Assembly (NCBI RefSeq): GCF_900100115.1
Contig: NZ_FNKL01000004.1
Location: 124,001 to 188,000 of the forward strand
DNA length: 64,000 nucleotides
DNA from: Chryseobacterium soldanellicola
GTDB taxonomy: Bacteria; Bacteroidota; Bacteroidia; Flavobacteriales; Weeksellaceae
Direction: 5' to 3'
Every line of letters starts with the position of its first letter. Positions within the stretch are counted from its first letter, which is position 1. Positions 53,259-62,794 of the stretch are shown here, in pieces. Below the pieces are notes generated by a model. That model was not told where the DNA came from. It saw nothing but the letters and a program-made list of their open reading frames with translations, and did no database searches. The position numbers and the translations under genes are program-made.

Positions 53259-53958
53259 CACAACCTTACCTACCGATGAACTGAAAAAATACGGAATTAT
53301 TAATGAGGATAATTCTTTCTCTAAAAAGCTAAATACAGAGGATGTTCAGAAATTTCTGCAAGGATATACCATCGTTGCAGACCACGACAAAAACAGGGCG
53401 ACTTTTCAGCTGACTGATAATAATACCAAACTGAAGGTCATCTTTTTGGAAAGAGATAAAAGTATTTCTGACATCCTCAAAAACAGTAAAAATAATATTC
53501 AATATACTGATGTAAACAATGTTTCTAAATCTGCAAATAAACTGATTTTCGAAAAAAAAGCCTTCATTTTTGACAAAGAAAGCGAAAAAGTGGTTGAATT
53601 TGATTTCATTAAAAATGCAAGAGAATTGACAGCAATTATTGCAGATAAAAAAAATACAGAAGAACTTAACCGTTACATAGCAGAACTTCTAAAACTTAAA
53701 TCTTTTCTGCAAGATAAAATTGTTCAGTTCCCAGAAATGGCAAAAGAAATTACGAATGATTTGAACATTGTATCCAAAGAATTCAATACAGTTGCTGGAA
53801 TCTCTGAAAATTATAATCATTCTCAAAAGCAGGAAAAATCAGATTTACAACTGAATGTGAACGACCCTGATGTCTATCAGGATGCCAATCGAATTAGAGA
53901 GGACGAAAGCCAAGAGCAGGACGAGGAAATACAAAAGTCAAGAGGATTTAGAAGGTAA
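53251..53958 (+). CDS. Uncharacterised conjugation-region protein
   Basis: A 235-residue soluble, charged protein. It begins MNNTTLPTDELKKYGIINED and has FLQGYTIVADHDKNRATFQL, resembling the start of DUF3945/DUF4099-type proteins found on Bacteroidota ICEs. The C-terminal part is helical and ends in a basic GFRR. Overlap with the M23 gene shows the same operon. Function unknown. Confidence 0.6.
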   Translation: MNNTTLPTDELKKYGIINEDNSFSKKLNTEDVQKFLQGYTIVADHDKNRATFQLTDNNTKLKVIFLERDKSISDILKNSKNNIQYTDVNNVSKSANKLIFEKKAFIFDKESEKVVEFDFIKNARELTAIIADKKNTEELNRYIAELLKLKSFLQDKIVQFPEMAKEITNDLNIVSKEFNTVAGISENYNHSQKQEKSDLQLNVNDPDVYQDANRIREDESQEQDEEIQKSRGFRR

Positions 53959-53975
53959 ATTAAGAACCTGGAAAA

Positions 53976-55958
53976 ATGGAAAATGAACTAACCTGGATAG
54001 ATAGGAATATTACTCCGAGAACCGGGGCCTATAAAAATTTTGTAAAAGAAATGGAAAGTATGTCGCCTGAACATTTTTTTCGGGACGGAGAGCGGACGTT
54101 TACCGATAGAGAGAAAAAGTTTATGGCAATTCATCAATCTAAGGGAAAAGAATTTATTCAAGGTTCAAATTTTACATTGAAAACATTTTTCAATTCAAAT
54201 CAGGATTTCCCTATTGAGGATAAATTTAATACTCCCGCTGAATTAGTCAGATTCATTGAAAAGCAGCAGCTAAACAATAAATTGTTGATTTTGCAAAATA
54301 ACAGGGAGTCTACTGAAATTGCTATAAGTAATGAGTCAATAAAGCAGAAATTTCTTTCTGATCTCTGGGCTCAGGAATTGGAGAAAAAAACTGATTTAAG
54401 TTCCGGATTGACCTATACACAAATTGATGAAAAGCAAGCTCATCATTATCGAAATTATGAAGTTGAAACTGCAAAGTTATCATTAAAAGGGGTTCATCAA
54501 ATTGAAATGACTGATCTGGAAGAAAATGCAGACTTTTTTTCAGATGAAGGCTTTGAAGAAAATTTAATCCCTGCATCTAATCTTCCGGACGGCTGGACCT
54601 GGAACGATTACGATGATGGAAGTGGCTCGCTGAAGAGTCCAAGCGGTCATAAGTATTACAGCTATGATATGCAAACTCAGGAATATACATTACCGTACGG
54701 TCGGCGAGAATGGACAGGTATGAGAGATTTTTATGATGCTCCAAAAAGTTTGAACGAATTCAAAAGCTATGTCGAAAACGACTTAAAAGCAAAAGCGGTG
54801 CAAAATAATCTTAATCCGAAACTTTCCGAAGAGGAAAAAAATGATATTCTCAATTACAGGATCTTTATGAAAGAAAACGAATTCATACTGGAGAACTTGC
54901 AGATCACAGCGAACCAAAGAAAAGCTTATTCAGAAAAAATGGAATTCGGAACAACAGATGGAGATTATTCTTTTACAAAGGCACAAATGGACACAATCCC
55001 AAATGTTATTGATGGTCATACGTTGTCAAAAAATGACAAATACGAATTGGCTTTCGGTCTATTGGAAAAACAGCTATATGGGGAATCCTACGAATTATTG
55101 GATAACGGTGAAATTCTAAAAAATTATCTGGATGAAAATGTTTTTTCAAGACACAGAATATTAACAATGAATGATATTAAATTTAACAATCAAAACCCAA
55201 ACATTATGGAAACACAAAAAGAATTCGATCAAGTACAATACCTAAAAGACCAAATGAAATACCTCGGTTTCGGAGAGGATAAAAAGCTTCACAAAGATCT
55301 TGGAGAAGGAATTAAATCTGCCAAACAAGAGTTTGAAATTAAAACCACATCCGACAAAACTTTGCCCGGAAATAAGGTTGATTTTTCCTTAAAATTCAAC
55401 AAAACAGAAAGTGGAGGTGTTTTCCTCAATTCTTATAATGCAACTCTTAAAAATGAAAAAAATGAAAGCATCTCGCATCAATTTTATGTAAGCAAGGAAA
55501 ACACATTTACTGCTAAGGAAGCGGTCAATCTTTTGGAAGGTCGCGCTGTGAAAATAGAGTTCACCAATCCAAAAACAGCGCAATTAGAACCTGCCTTTGT
55601 GAAGCTCAATTTTGACGAACCGAAAACCGAAAAAGGAAATTACAATTTCCAGAATTTTTACAAGAATTACGGCGTTGATACTGCTCAGATCATAGAAAAA
55701 TCCAATCTGATCTTCGATAAACCGGAATGGAAGGAAAGTACCATAAAATCTTTGGAAAAAGGAAATGTAGTCAAAGTGAAATTTGAACTTGATGATAAGG
55801 TTTTAGAAGGAAAGGCAGTACTGAATCCGCAATACAAAAATCTGAATCTTTATGATTCAGATATGAACAGAATCAATACCAACAAGCCTTTGGAAGGTTT
55901 GGAACAGGATAACAAGCACGAAAAGAATAACGTGAAAGAGCATAGCATTAAGCGATAG
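53976..55958 (+). CDS. Large DUF3945-like conjugation-region protein
   Basis: A 660-residue soluble protein made of different parts. Residues ~200-255 contain GWTWNDYDDGSGSLKSPSGH and KYYSYDMQTQEYTLPYGRRE, a compact segment rich in Trp and Tyr resembling a WW-type repeat. From residue ~410 (METQKEFDQVQYLKDQMKYL, then GFGEDKKLHKDL) it looks like a separate DUF3945-type protein, which suggests a fusion; an in-frame ATG at that point could also serve as a separate start. The end is basic. No enzymatic motif is seen. Confidence 0.6.
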   Translation: MENELTWIDRNITPRTGAYKNFVKEMESMSPEHFFRDGERTFTDREKKFMAIHQSKGKEFIQGSNFTLKTFFNSNQDFPIEDKFNTPAELVRFIEKQQLNNKLLILQNNRESTEIAISNESIKQKFLSDLWAQELEKKTDLSSGLTYTQIDEKQAHHYRNYEVETAKLSLKGVHQIEMTDLEENADFFSDEGFEENLIPASNLPDGWTWNDYDDGSGSLKSPSGHKYYSYDMQTQEYTLPYGRREWTGMRDFYDAPKSLNEFKSYVENDLKAKAVQNNLNPKLSEEEKNDILNYRIFMKENEFILENLQITANQRKAYSEKMEFGTTDGDYSFTKAQMDTIPNVIDGHTLSKNDKYELAFGLLEKQLYGESYELLDNGEILKNYLDENVFSRHRILTMNDIKFNNQNPNIMETQKEFDQVQYLKDQMKYLGFGEDKKLHKDLGEGIKSAKQEFEIKTTSDKTLPGNKVDFSLKFNKTESGGVFLNSYNATLKNEKNESISHQFYVSKENTFTAKEAVNLLEGRAVKIEFTNPKTAQLEPAFVKLNFDEPKTEKGNYNFQNFYKNYGVDTAQIIEKSNLIFDKPEWKESTIKSLEKGNVVKVKFELDDKVLEGKAVLNPQYKNLNLYDSDMNRINTNKPLEGLEQDNKHEKNNVKEHSIKR

Positions 55959-56031
55959 ACAATACTTATAATCAATAACGAAGTTCCCAGCGGTAAGTCA
56001 CATAGACTGCCGCTTTTTTAAACTCTATTTT

Positions 56032-56712
56032 ATGAAAAAGCTTATTATACTACCCAGCCTGTTTTTTCTTTTCGTCAGTATTTCGTGTCGTAAAGAAATC
56101 AAATCAGACAAAGGCGGAATTGATGTAGTTTCGAATGTCTATTTCGATGCTTCCAAAAACCTGGACAAAATCCAAAGTTTTCATTTGTCAAGCCTTAATT
56201 ATTCAGGAGATTCCATTTTAGAAAGGATTCCGGATGCTTATGCTCCTGAAGTAACCCAACAGATTTATTTCATTATAGATTCATTGTGCTATACCATTGA
56301 AAATGAAAATCCCGGCAAAATTATTCTGTCAGACATCATAAAGAAACAAAAGCCGCTTCCTGTTGAAAAGAAAAAAGGAGGAACATTGTTTTCTCAGGAA
56401 AAAATCCCCAATTACAGAAACAGAAAAAATCTGAGTGATACCGTTTTGTTTAAGAAAAAATACAAACGATTTGAAATTAATTCACCTTGGATGTACACCC
56501 GATTTTATATTTATCCAACGGATACCATCTTGCCATACTCTATTTACAGACATGCAGGAAAAGACTATCACGGAAGGCTTGAAAGGATTGATTCTTACAA
56601 TAAAAAGACGGACATATTCGTGACGCTTCAATTAGTATCAAGAAAAAACTGGGACAGTGAAGCCAAAGAAATTTTTGAATTTAACCACTTCATAAAAAAC
56701 AGAAAAAAGTGA
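56032..56712 (+). CDS. Conjugation-region lipoprotein
   Basis: A 226-residue pre-protein with lipobox SISC and Cys19 as the lipidated residue (MKKLIILPSLFFLFVSISC). The rest is soluble, with paired aromatic residues (WMYTRFYIYPTDTILPYSIY). Its stop overlaps the GTG start of the large methylase-helicase gene (GTGA). Function unknown. Surface exclusion is one of several possible jobs for a lipoprotein here. Confidence 0.6.
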   Translation: MKKLIILPSLFFLFVSISCRKEIKSDKGGIDVVSNVYFDASKNLDKIQSFHLSSLNYSGDSILERIPDAYAPEVTQQIYFIIDSLCYTIENENPGKIILSDIIKKQKPLPVEKKKGGTLFSQEKIPNYRNRKNLSDTVLFKKKYKRFEINSPWMYTRFYIYPTDTILPYSIYRHAGKDYHGRLERIDSYNKKTDIFVTLQLVSRKNWDSEAKEIFEFNHFIKNRKK

Positions 56713-59700
56713 AAGATGAAGAATTTTTTAATGAGATAAATGATGACATTTCTGTAGTTGAAGGAAATAAAAAAGAACTTATTGTTTTCACAAACAGTAA
56801 GGATATGCTTTCATTCTTGGAGCTTCTTCAATTGAACAAGCAAACCAATAATAGAACACTTATAACCCTTAATTCAGGTTCAAATAGCAAAAAATTCCTC
56901 AATAGATACCAGAATTATGATGGTAAAATGTTTCTTTGTCTTACCGGGGACAGAACGGGAAATGCAATAACCAGGAAAATTCTTACAGAATTTAATGGCA
57001 AAAATATCAAAGACGTTCGTCCTTTGTATGAAATTTCTGAAAATGGGAATCAAGACCTGACCGAATATTTAGAGAATAAACTTAAACTTCAAGATAAAAA
57101 TACTAATTTAGTTGAACCAAAAATTTCTGAAAATGAAAGCAATGCAATTGAATCCGGAAGAACATCCGATTCTCAGCAAGTGGGAAACGGAACACCTGAA
57201 CACAACACTGGAGAACTTAGCCCTAAGATCCAATCCGGGCAAAACGGAAGTTACGGAAGCGGACAAGCAGTGGGCAGCAACAATGCTGGAAATGGACTTG
57301 CAGGCACAGAGCGGAGCAATTTGGGAAGCCGAGACCGAGGAAGAGGATCCTATGACGACTCACAACAGAATAATGTTGGAGAGACTCAAGGACGTTCCGT
57401 GGGCGGAATCGTACCCGGGAGAACTGTATCCGATAGAAGAAGACCCGATGGAGGACTTTCCGAGATAAGTGAGGCTTCAACAAATAATGTAGAGGTAGAT
57501 GCTCTTATTTCAAAATATAAAGGGCAAAAACTGAATAATGATCAAGTTGCAGAAGTAGTTTCTGCAGCTTGTTTTGTTTCCGACAATCACAAAATTAATC
57601 TGAAGGAAAACCTACACATTACTGATGATTTAAAAGAGATCTGCAACCAATTCCGAAGTGGCGGAACGGCAAAAGAAGGACGAGGAATTTTAGATGAATA
57701 TTACACGCAGGATAAAATAGTAGATGCAGTCCGAAATTTAATCAAAGACCATTTCAAAGACCAAAAAGAAATTTGGGTTTTAGAACCCAGCGTAGGAACG
57801 GGAAATTTCATCTATGCCACTAACGAACTATCTGTAAATTCTAAAATTACAGGATTTGAAATCAACGACACCACCGCAAAAATTGCAAAAATTCTACATC
57901 CCGAAGCTGAAATCAATCTTCGTTCGTTTGAAGCCGAATTCATTGATGAGAAAGGCAACAAGAAAGACTTTTCTCAGCAGTATGATTTGGTCATCGGGAA
58001 TCCGCCCTATGGCGAACACCGTGGGCTTTACAAAGGTTTGGGAGAAGAACCAAAAATTTCTAAATATGAAGATTATTTTGTAAAAAGGTCTTTAGATTAC
58101 CTAAAAACCGACGGTATTTTGGCGATGGTACTTCCATCAGCTTGGCTGAGCAGGCAAAAAAAATTGCAAAACGCCAATATTTTGGATGGATTTCGTTTGC
58201 CCAACGGAGCTTTTGCAGGAACACAGATCGGAACCGATATTATCATTCTAAGAAAAAACAATCAAAATATTTCAAAGGATATTTCCAATTATTTTGAAAA
58301 TAATCCAACAAGAATTTTGGGAGAAACCCGAGAGAAAACCAACCGTTTTGGTGGATTAGAAAAATATGTTCACGGAAATTTAGATGAAGCTTTATTTAAG
58401 ATTGAACAGTTTAAAAATAAGAAAGAAACCGAGAGAATCGGAAATCTGTTTGAAGATTTATTTTTAGAAAATACCGAACCAAAAATTGAAAAAAAATTCG
58501 ACGCAAAAAGCGAAAATTCTGCAAAGATTGAAAACCAAAATAAAAATGAACTTAATATAGCAGAAACTCAAGAAAAAATTGAATTGGTACTTTCAAAACT
58601 CAGTAACATCAAGTTTAAGTCTCCAACAATTACGACTGAAATAAGCAAGTATGAAAAATTTCGCGAAGATTTAATCACAAAACCAGTGTCGTTTTCAGAG
58701 GAAAGCTTAAAAGAATTGATAGAAAAAAGTGATAGAATAATTTCTATTCACAATACGAGAGCCGAGAAGGAATATAAACTTCAAACAAAACCGGATATAA
58801 AGAAAGGTGTTTTAAAATACCAATTTTCCAAACAGGATGAAATTGTAAATACTTCCTTGCAAAATAGTTCTGATATTACGAAAGAACAGATTGAAGCATT
58901 CAGAGATACTTCTTATGATGGTACATTAAATAATCGTGAAAAGCATTACCAATTTGCGAACTTCATTGATGGAAATTGGGTTCACGATTTTTATTACACT
59001 GAAGGAAATATCTATGCAAAATTAGAACAGTTAGAGAAGGATTTTGTAGATAAAAATGCAGTTGGAGGAACGGAAAACCAGTATGAAAAGCAAAAAGCTT
59101 TGTTGGAAAATGTTCTACCAAAACCGAAATCTTTAGACGAAATTTATATCAGTCCGAATCACGAGTTCGTACACAAATTTGAGTTGGGACAAGTAGAAAA
59201 AGACCAATATAATCATATTACAAAACGTACCGAATCAGTCATTGTAGATTACAACCTTGCCGAAAGATTCAAAGATTTTGTCGGCACTTTGTCAAGTGAA
59301 GCCTTTGCAGGTTCTTCAGCTTGGGAAGTGCGAAGCTTTGTAGATAATGAAACAGTTACAGGAAGCGATAAAGAGAGGAATGCGTTAGTCAGAGAAAGAA
59401 GAAAAGCTGCTGCGAATGATTTGTTTTACAAGTTTGTTCGGGAAGAACTTTCCGACGATATTAGACATCGTTTTGTAAAAGACTTTAACCGCAATTACAA
59501 TAATATCCACGTTCCGGATTATTCAAAATTCCCATTATTTTCCAGAATCTATCTGCATTTCAAAGGTCAGGAATTGCGTTTGACCGAAGTTCAGAAAGCA
59601 GGAATTGGAAGACAGACCACAAAAGGAGTAGGGCTCTTAGCGCACGAAGTGGGTTTTGGTAAAACATTATCAGGAATCCTATCTATGCACGAAGCAATGG

Positions 59701-61892
59701 AGCGGGGAAATGCGAAAAGACCAATCATCGTAGTTCCGAATGACAGTATTTTGAAACAATGGGTGGAAACGATATTTGAAACCATTCCCAATGTTAAAGT
59801 CAATGTTTTAGGGAATCTAAGCAAAGATTATGACCTTTCAAAGTTTGATAATAAAGACGGGGAAATTACCATCGTTACTTATGAGGGCTTTAACAATATC
59901 GGGTTTTCATCAGAAATTACCGAAGAACTTTCTTCAAAATTCAGCTACATCTCTACAAGCGAAATGAAAGGCGTTACCAATACGGAAAGAGACCTCCAAA
60001 TTGAGCTTCAGAAAGAAAAGGAGATCGAGGGAAAAATGAAGCGTGGCAAAATCTATGATTGGGAAGATTTTGGATTTGACCATTTGACTTATGACGAAGT
60101 TCACAACGCCAATCATATTGTAGGAAAAGTAAAAATTGAAGACCGAAGATTTGCTTCCGATTTTAGAAGTCAAAACCAACAGACCTCCAAATTGGGAATC
60201 AATACCTGGATGGCTGCGCAATACATTCAAGTCAAAAATGATGGAAGAAATGTAACCTTGCTTTCCGCAACGCCTTTTACCAACAAGCCTTTAGAATATT
60301 ATTCGATTTTATCGCTGATTGCTAATAAACGGTTGGAGGAATCTGGATATTTCAACGTCAATACTTTCTTCGAGACCTTTATGGAAGCGGATAATGATAT
60401 GGAGATTGATGCAAAAGGTGATGTGAAGTTTAAAGCCAACGTCCGGAGATTTAAAAACAATTCGCTGTTTCAGCAATTACTTTCGGAATTCATTGATATA
60501 AAAGGAGAGGAGGATAACCCTGAATTGATTCGTCCCAACAAAATCAATAAAGAGTATAAAATTGAGCAGAATGATCTGACAAGAGAACAATATGACCTGC
60601 TCAATGAAAATTTCAGCGAAACTGAAAAGGGAGCAATTCTTACGCATATTCTTAACGCCCGACTGATTGCAATTTCGCCGTACCTATCACCATATTATGA
60701 TGGCGAAGACCCTTCTGTAAAAGAATTTATAGAAAATTCTCCGAAGCTGAAACAGACGATGGATTTAATTTATCAGAACAAAAAAGATCTTCCTGAATCC
60801 GGACAAATCATTTATTCTGAATTGGCGGTTGCTCAATTTCCGAAATTAAAAGAATATCTCATTACAGAAATTGGTTACAAAGCCGAAGAAATCGGCATTA
60901 TTACCGGAGCTACCAATAAAAATCAAAGAATTTCTATTCAAAATGATTTTAATGAAGGAAAAATAAAAGTTGTTATCGGTAGTGAAGCCATTCAGGAAGG
61001 AATGAACCTTCAGGAAAACACAACAGATGTTTATATGCTCACGTTGCCATATAATTTCACTTCTTTGCGACAGGTGGAAGGTCGAGCGTGGAGGCAAGGA
61101 AATAAAAACGAAAATGTGCGAATCAATTTTATGCTGACCAATGACAGTATTGATGTTTTTATGCTTCAAAAACTGCAATCCAAACAAGCAAGATATTTAG
61201 AAGCGATGAAAAAAGGAGCCGATGTTTTGGATATTTCGGATATCAGTACACAAGAGCTTAAAACGTCCATCATAACCAATCCCAAAACCCGAGCCAACAT
61301 TGAAATCGAATTAATGAAAAAAAGGATTGAAAGTGAGAAAAATAAGCATCTGGCAGATAGTGCCTTTGTTTTGAGAAAGTATGAAGATTTCTTGAAAGTT
61401 CAGGAGTTAGTTACTAAAGCTGAACATTCACATAATCGAATTGAAGGCTATTCGAAAAATGGCGATACAAATGCTGAATATTGGGCAACCCAATTACCAT
61501 CATATCAAAAAACAATTGACCTTCATAAAGTTCAAGTACAAGACGTAATTGAGAATTTAGCTCAAAAAGGAATCGATGTTTCTCAGATTGAATATCAAAC
61601 CGCAACGACTGAAGAGAAAATCTCGGAGCTGGATAAAAAGTTGGAGGAGCTTCAGGAAACAAGAGAAAATTTAATTATACAATACAAAATAGAAAAAGAA
61701 GAACAACTTAAAAGTAACGAGCATAGAGATTATGTTAAAGAAAGAGCTAGTGAGAATAATGTTCTGTATAATGCTTTTTCAAAAGCAAACTCTATAGGTA
61801 ATATTGAAATTAAAAAACCTTTAGGTATAGCGTTAAGCGAAAGAGAAAATATGGATATGGAAATCGTGCCGGCTTTAATAAGAAAAAGGTAA
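56709..61892 (+). CDS. Giant Toprim-like / N6-adenine methylase / SNF2-type helicase protein (DarB-like)
   Basis: A 1727-residue protein, starting at a GTG that overlaps the previous stop. Residues ~10-100 resemble a degenerate Toprim domain (LIVFTNSKDMLSF, then MFLCLTGDRTGN). A Gly/Ser/Asn-rich linker follows (~140-255). The methylase part has SAM motif EPSVGTGN (from residue 359) and catalytic NPPY (431-434). The helicase part has Walker A GFGKT (982-986), DEVH (1129-1132) and motif VI QVEGRAWRQGN. The layout recalls phage P1 DarB and plasmid antirestriction methylase-helicases, which protect incoming DNA. It would fit a transfer element that must evade restriction. That role is inference. 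Confidence 0.82.
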   Translation: MKDEEFFNEINDDISVVEGNKKELIVFTNSKDMLSFLELLQLNKQTNNRTLITLNSGSNSKKFLNRYQNYDGKMFLCLTGDRTGNAITRKILTEFNGKNIKDVRPLYEISENGNQDLTEYLENKLKLQDKNTNLVEPKISENESNAIESGRTSDSQQVGNGTPEHNTGELSPKIQSGQNGSYGSGQAVGSNNAGNGLAGTERSNLGSRDRGRGSYDDSQQNNVGETQGRSVGGIVPGRTVSDRRRPDGGLSEISEASTNNVEVDALISKYKGQKLNNDQVAEVVSAACFVSDNHKINLKENLHITDDLKEICNQFRSGGTAKEGRGILDEYYTQDKIVDAVRNLIKDHFKDQKEIWVLEPSVGTGNFIYATNELSVNSKITGFEINDTTAKIAKILHPEAEINLRSFEAEFIDEKGNKKDFSQQYDLVIGNPPYGEHRGLYKGLGEEPKISKYEDYFVKRSLDYLKTDGILAMVLPSAWLSRQKKLQNANILDGFRLPNGAFAGTQIGTDIIILRKNNQNISKDISNYFENNPTRILGETREKTNRFGGLEKYVHGNLDEALFKIEQFKNKKETERIGNLFEDLFLENTEPKIEKKFDAKSENSAKIENQNKNELNIAETQEKIELVLSKLSNIKFKSPTITTEISKYEKFREDLITKPVSFSEESLKELIEKSDRIISIHNTRAEKEYKLQTKPDIKKGVLKYQFSKQDEIVNTSLQNSSDITKEQIEAFRDTSYDGTLNNREKHYQFANFIDGNWVHDFYYTEGNIYAKLEQLEKDFVDKNAVGGTENQYEKQKALLENVLPKPKSLDEIYISPNHEFVHKFELGQVEKDQYNHITKRTESVIVDYNLAERFKDFVGTLSSEAFAGSSAWEVRSFVDNETVTGSDKERNALVRERRKAAANDLFYKFVREELSDDIRHRFVKDFNRNYNNIHVPDYSKFPLFSRIYLHFKGQELRLTEVQKAGIGRQTTKGVGLLAHEVGFGKTLSGILSMHEAMERGNAKRPIIVVPNDSILKQWVETIFETIPNVKVNVLGNLSKDYDLSKFDNKDGEITIVTYEGFNNIGFSSEITEELSSKFSYISTSEMKGVTNTERDLQIELQKEKEIEGKMKRGKIYDWEDFGFDHLTYDEVHNANHIVGKVKIEDRRFASDFRSQNQQTSKLGINTWMAAQYIQVKNDGRNVTLLSATPFTNKPLEYYSILSLIANKRLEESGYFNVNTFFETFMEADNDMEIDAKGDVKFKANVRRFKNNSLFQQLLSEFIDIKGEEDNPELIRPNKINKEYKIEQNDLTREQYDLLNENFSETEKGAILTHILNARLIAISPYLSPYYDGEDPSVKEFIENSPKLKQTMDLIYQNKKDLPESGQIIYSELAVAQFPKLKEYLITEIGYKAEEIGIITGATNKNQRISIQNDFNEGKIKVVIGSEAIQEGMNLQENTTDVYMLTLPYNFTSLRQVEGRAWRQGNKNENVRINFMLTNDSIDVFMLQKLQSKQARYLEAMKKGADVLDISDISTQELKTSIITNPKTRANIEIELMKKRIESEKNKHLADSAFVLRKYEDFLKVQELVTKAEHSHNRIEGYSKNGDTNAEYWATQLPSYQKTIDLHKVQVQDVIENLAQKGIDVSQIEYQTATTEEKISELDKKLEELQETRENLIIQYKIEKEEQLKSNEHRDYVKERASENNVLYNAFSKANSIGNIEIKKPLGIALSERENMDMEIVPALIRKR

Positions 61893-62301
61893 AATGAAAT
61901 ATTTAAAGTATCAGTTTGACAATATAAAGGTTTAAGCATTAATGTCTTGATTCTGTAGTGAAGCGAAATTTAAATTGCTTAGAATTCGGTTCCTTTTTGA
62001 AGTGGCTTCCCTAGGTTAATTTGCCTTGATGACGGAAAAAGTTCAACTGTTTCAATAATAGGGTACAGTATACTTTCGGAATTATTATTTCAGAGTATTT
62101 TTAGGAGATATATCTAAATATAGACATTATTATGAATAGTTTTTCAAGTTTAAATAAAATTGTGTCTGGCACAACTGATTTTTTTCTTCTTTTTTCAAAT
62201 AAACTAAATTATAAACTCTTTAGGTCAATCTGAATAGACATGTGGCTTTATGTAACTAATAATAAAACAGTAATGAATCCCTTTTGATTTCAATTTGGAT
62301 A
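61893..62301. other. Gene-free stretch at the end of the transfer region
   Basis: No gene is apparent. A 13-codon frame starting at 61894 (ATGAAATATTTAAAG) may be the remnant of a further gene but is too short to call. The remainder is very AT-rich and without strong repeats. An element boundary could lie here, but no attachment-site repeat can be seen in this window. Confidence 0.35.
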
Positions 62302-62682
62302 TCAAGCACATTTCGGACATATACCACTAACTATAAAATTATATTCCTCAACTATAAATTCTTTTGGAATATCGATACGAGGTATGACATTTTCAATGCA
62401 TATCACCTCATTACATTTTTTACAGTTGAAATGTAAATGGTTATCGTTGTGAAGGTCTTTCTGACACGAATTACATCTGGCATAATTTACCACACCATCA
62501 ATATTGACGATTTTATGAATATGCCCTTCTTCTTCCAGCCTGTCTAATATTCTATAAATCGTTACCCTATTACATAGATCTCCAAGTTTTTCGTGAATAA
62601 TATGGTGTGACAATGCAGTATCTGAATTATTGATGAGATCAAGTACTTCCGATTTTGCTTTTGTATTTCTAACTTGTTTCAT
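62302..62682 (-). CDS. Fur-family metalloregulator
   Basis: A 126-residue protein. A winged-helix N-terminus (LSHHIIHEKLGDLCNRVTIY, then RILDRLEEEGHIHKI) and the C-terminal metal-binding part NDNHLHFNCKKCNEV are intact, with two CxxC pairs (CNSC, CKKC) and a third (CPKC) at the end. It is divergent from the receptor gene, with two palindromes between them. It is probably a Fur/Zur/PerR-type repressor of the receptor. The cognate metal cannot be read from sequence. Confidence 0.9.
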   Translation of the reverse strand: MKQVRNTKAKSEVLDLINNSDTALSHHIIHEKLGDLCNRVTIYRILDRLEEEGHIHKIVNIDGVVNYARCNSCQKDLHNDNHLHFNCKKCNEVICIENVIPRIDIPKEFIVEEYNFIVSGICPKCA

Positions 62683-62689
62683 AATTTAA

Positions 62690-62706
62690 TTGCAACTAAG
62701 TTGCGA
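62690..62706. promoter_or_regulatory. Fur-like operator, palindrome 1 overlapping the -33 element
   Basis: TTGCAAC-TAA-GTTGCGA has GCAAC/GTTGC arms around a 3-base centre and covers the TTG at 62701-62703, the probable -33 element of the receptor promoter. It lies just upstream of the regulator's own start (62682), so it could also serve autoregulation. Confidence 0.6.
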
Positions 62707-62723
62707 TATTTAAAATTTATATA

Positions 62724-62745
62724 TAGTTTTGCAACAAAGTTACAA
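62724..62745 (+). promoter_or_regulatory. Receptor promoter -7 element with Fur-like palindrome 2
   Basis: TAGTTTTG (62724-62731) fits TAnnTTTG and lies 20 bases after the TTG at 62701-62703. The second palindrome TTGCAAC-AAA-GTTACAA (62729-62745) overlaps it and the likely start site. Its centre is 39 bases from that of palindrome 1. A third half site (TTGTAAC) follows near 62759. Confidence 0.6.
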
Positions 62746-62794
62746 TAAGTAAATTATTATTGTAACATTTCCAGCCCACCACATTTTATTATTT

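Noticed and set aside
61893-62301. Element attachment site at the end of the tra region
   Set aside because: No direct-repeat partner, tRNA gene or integrase is visible in the window, so a boundary cannot be supported.
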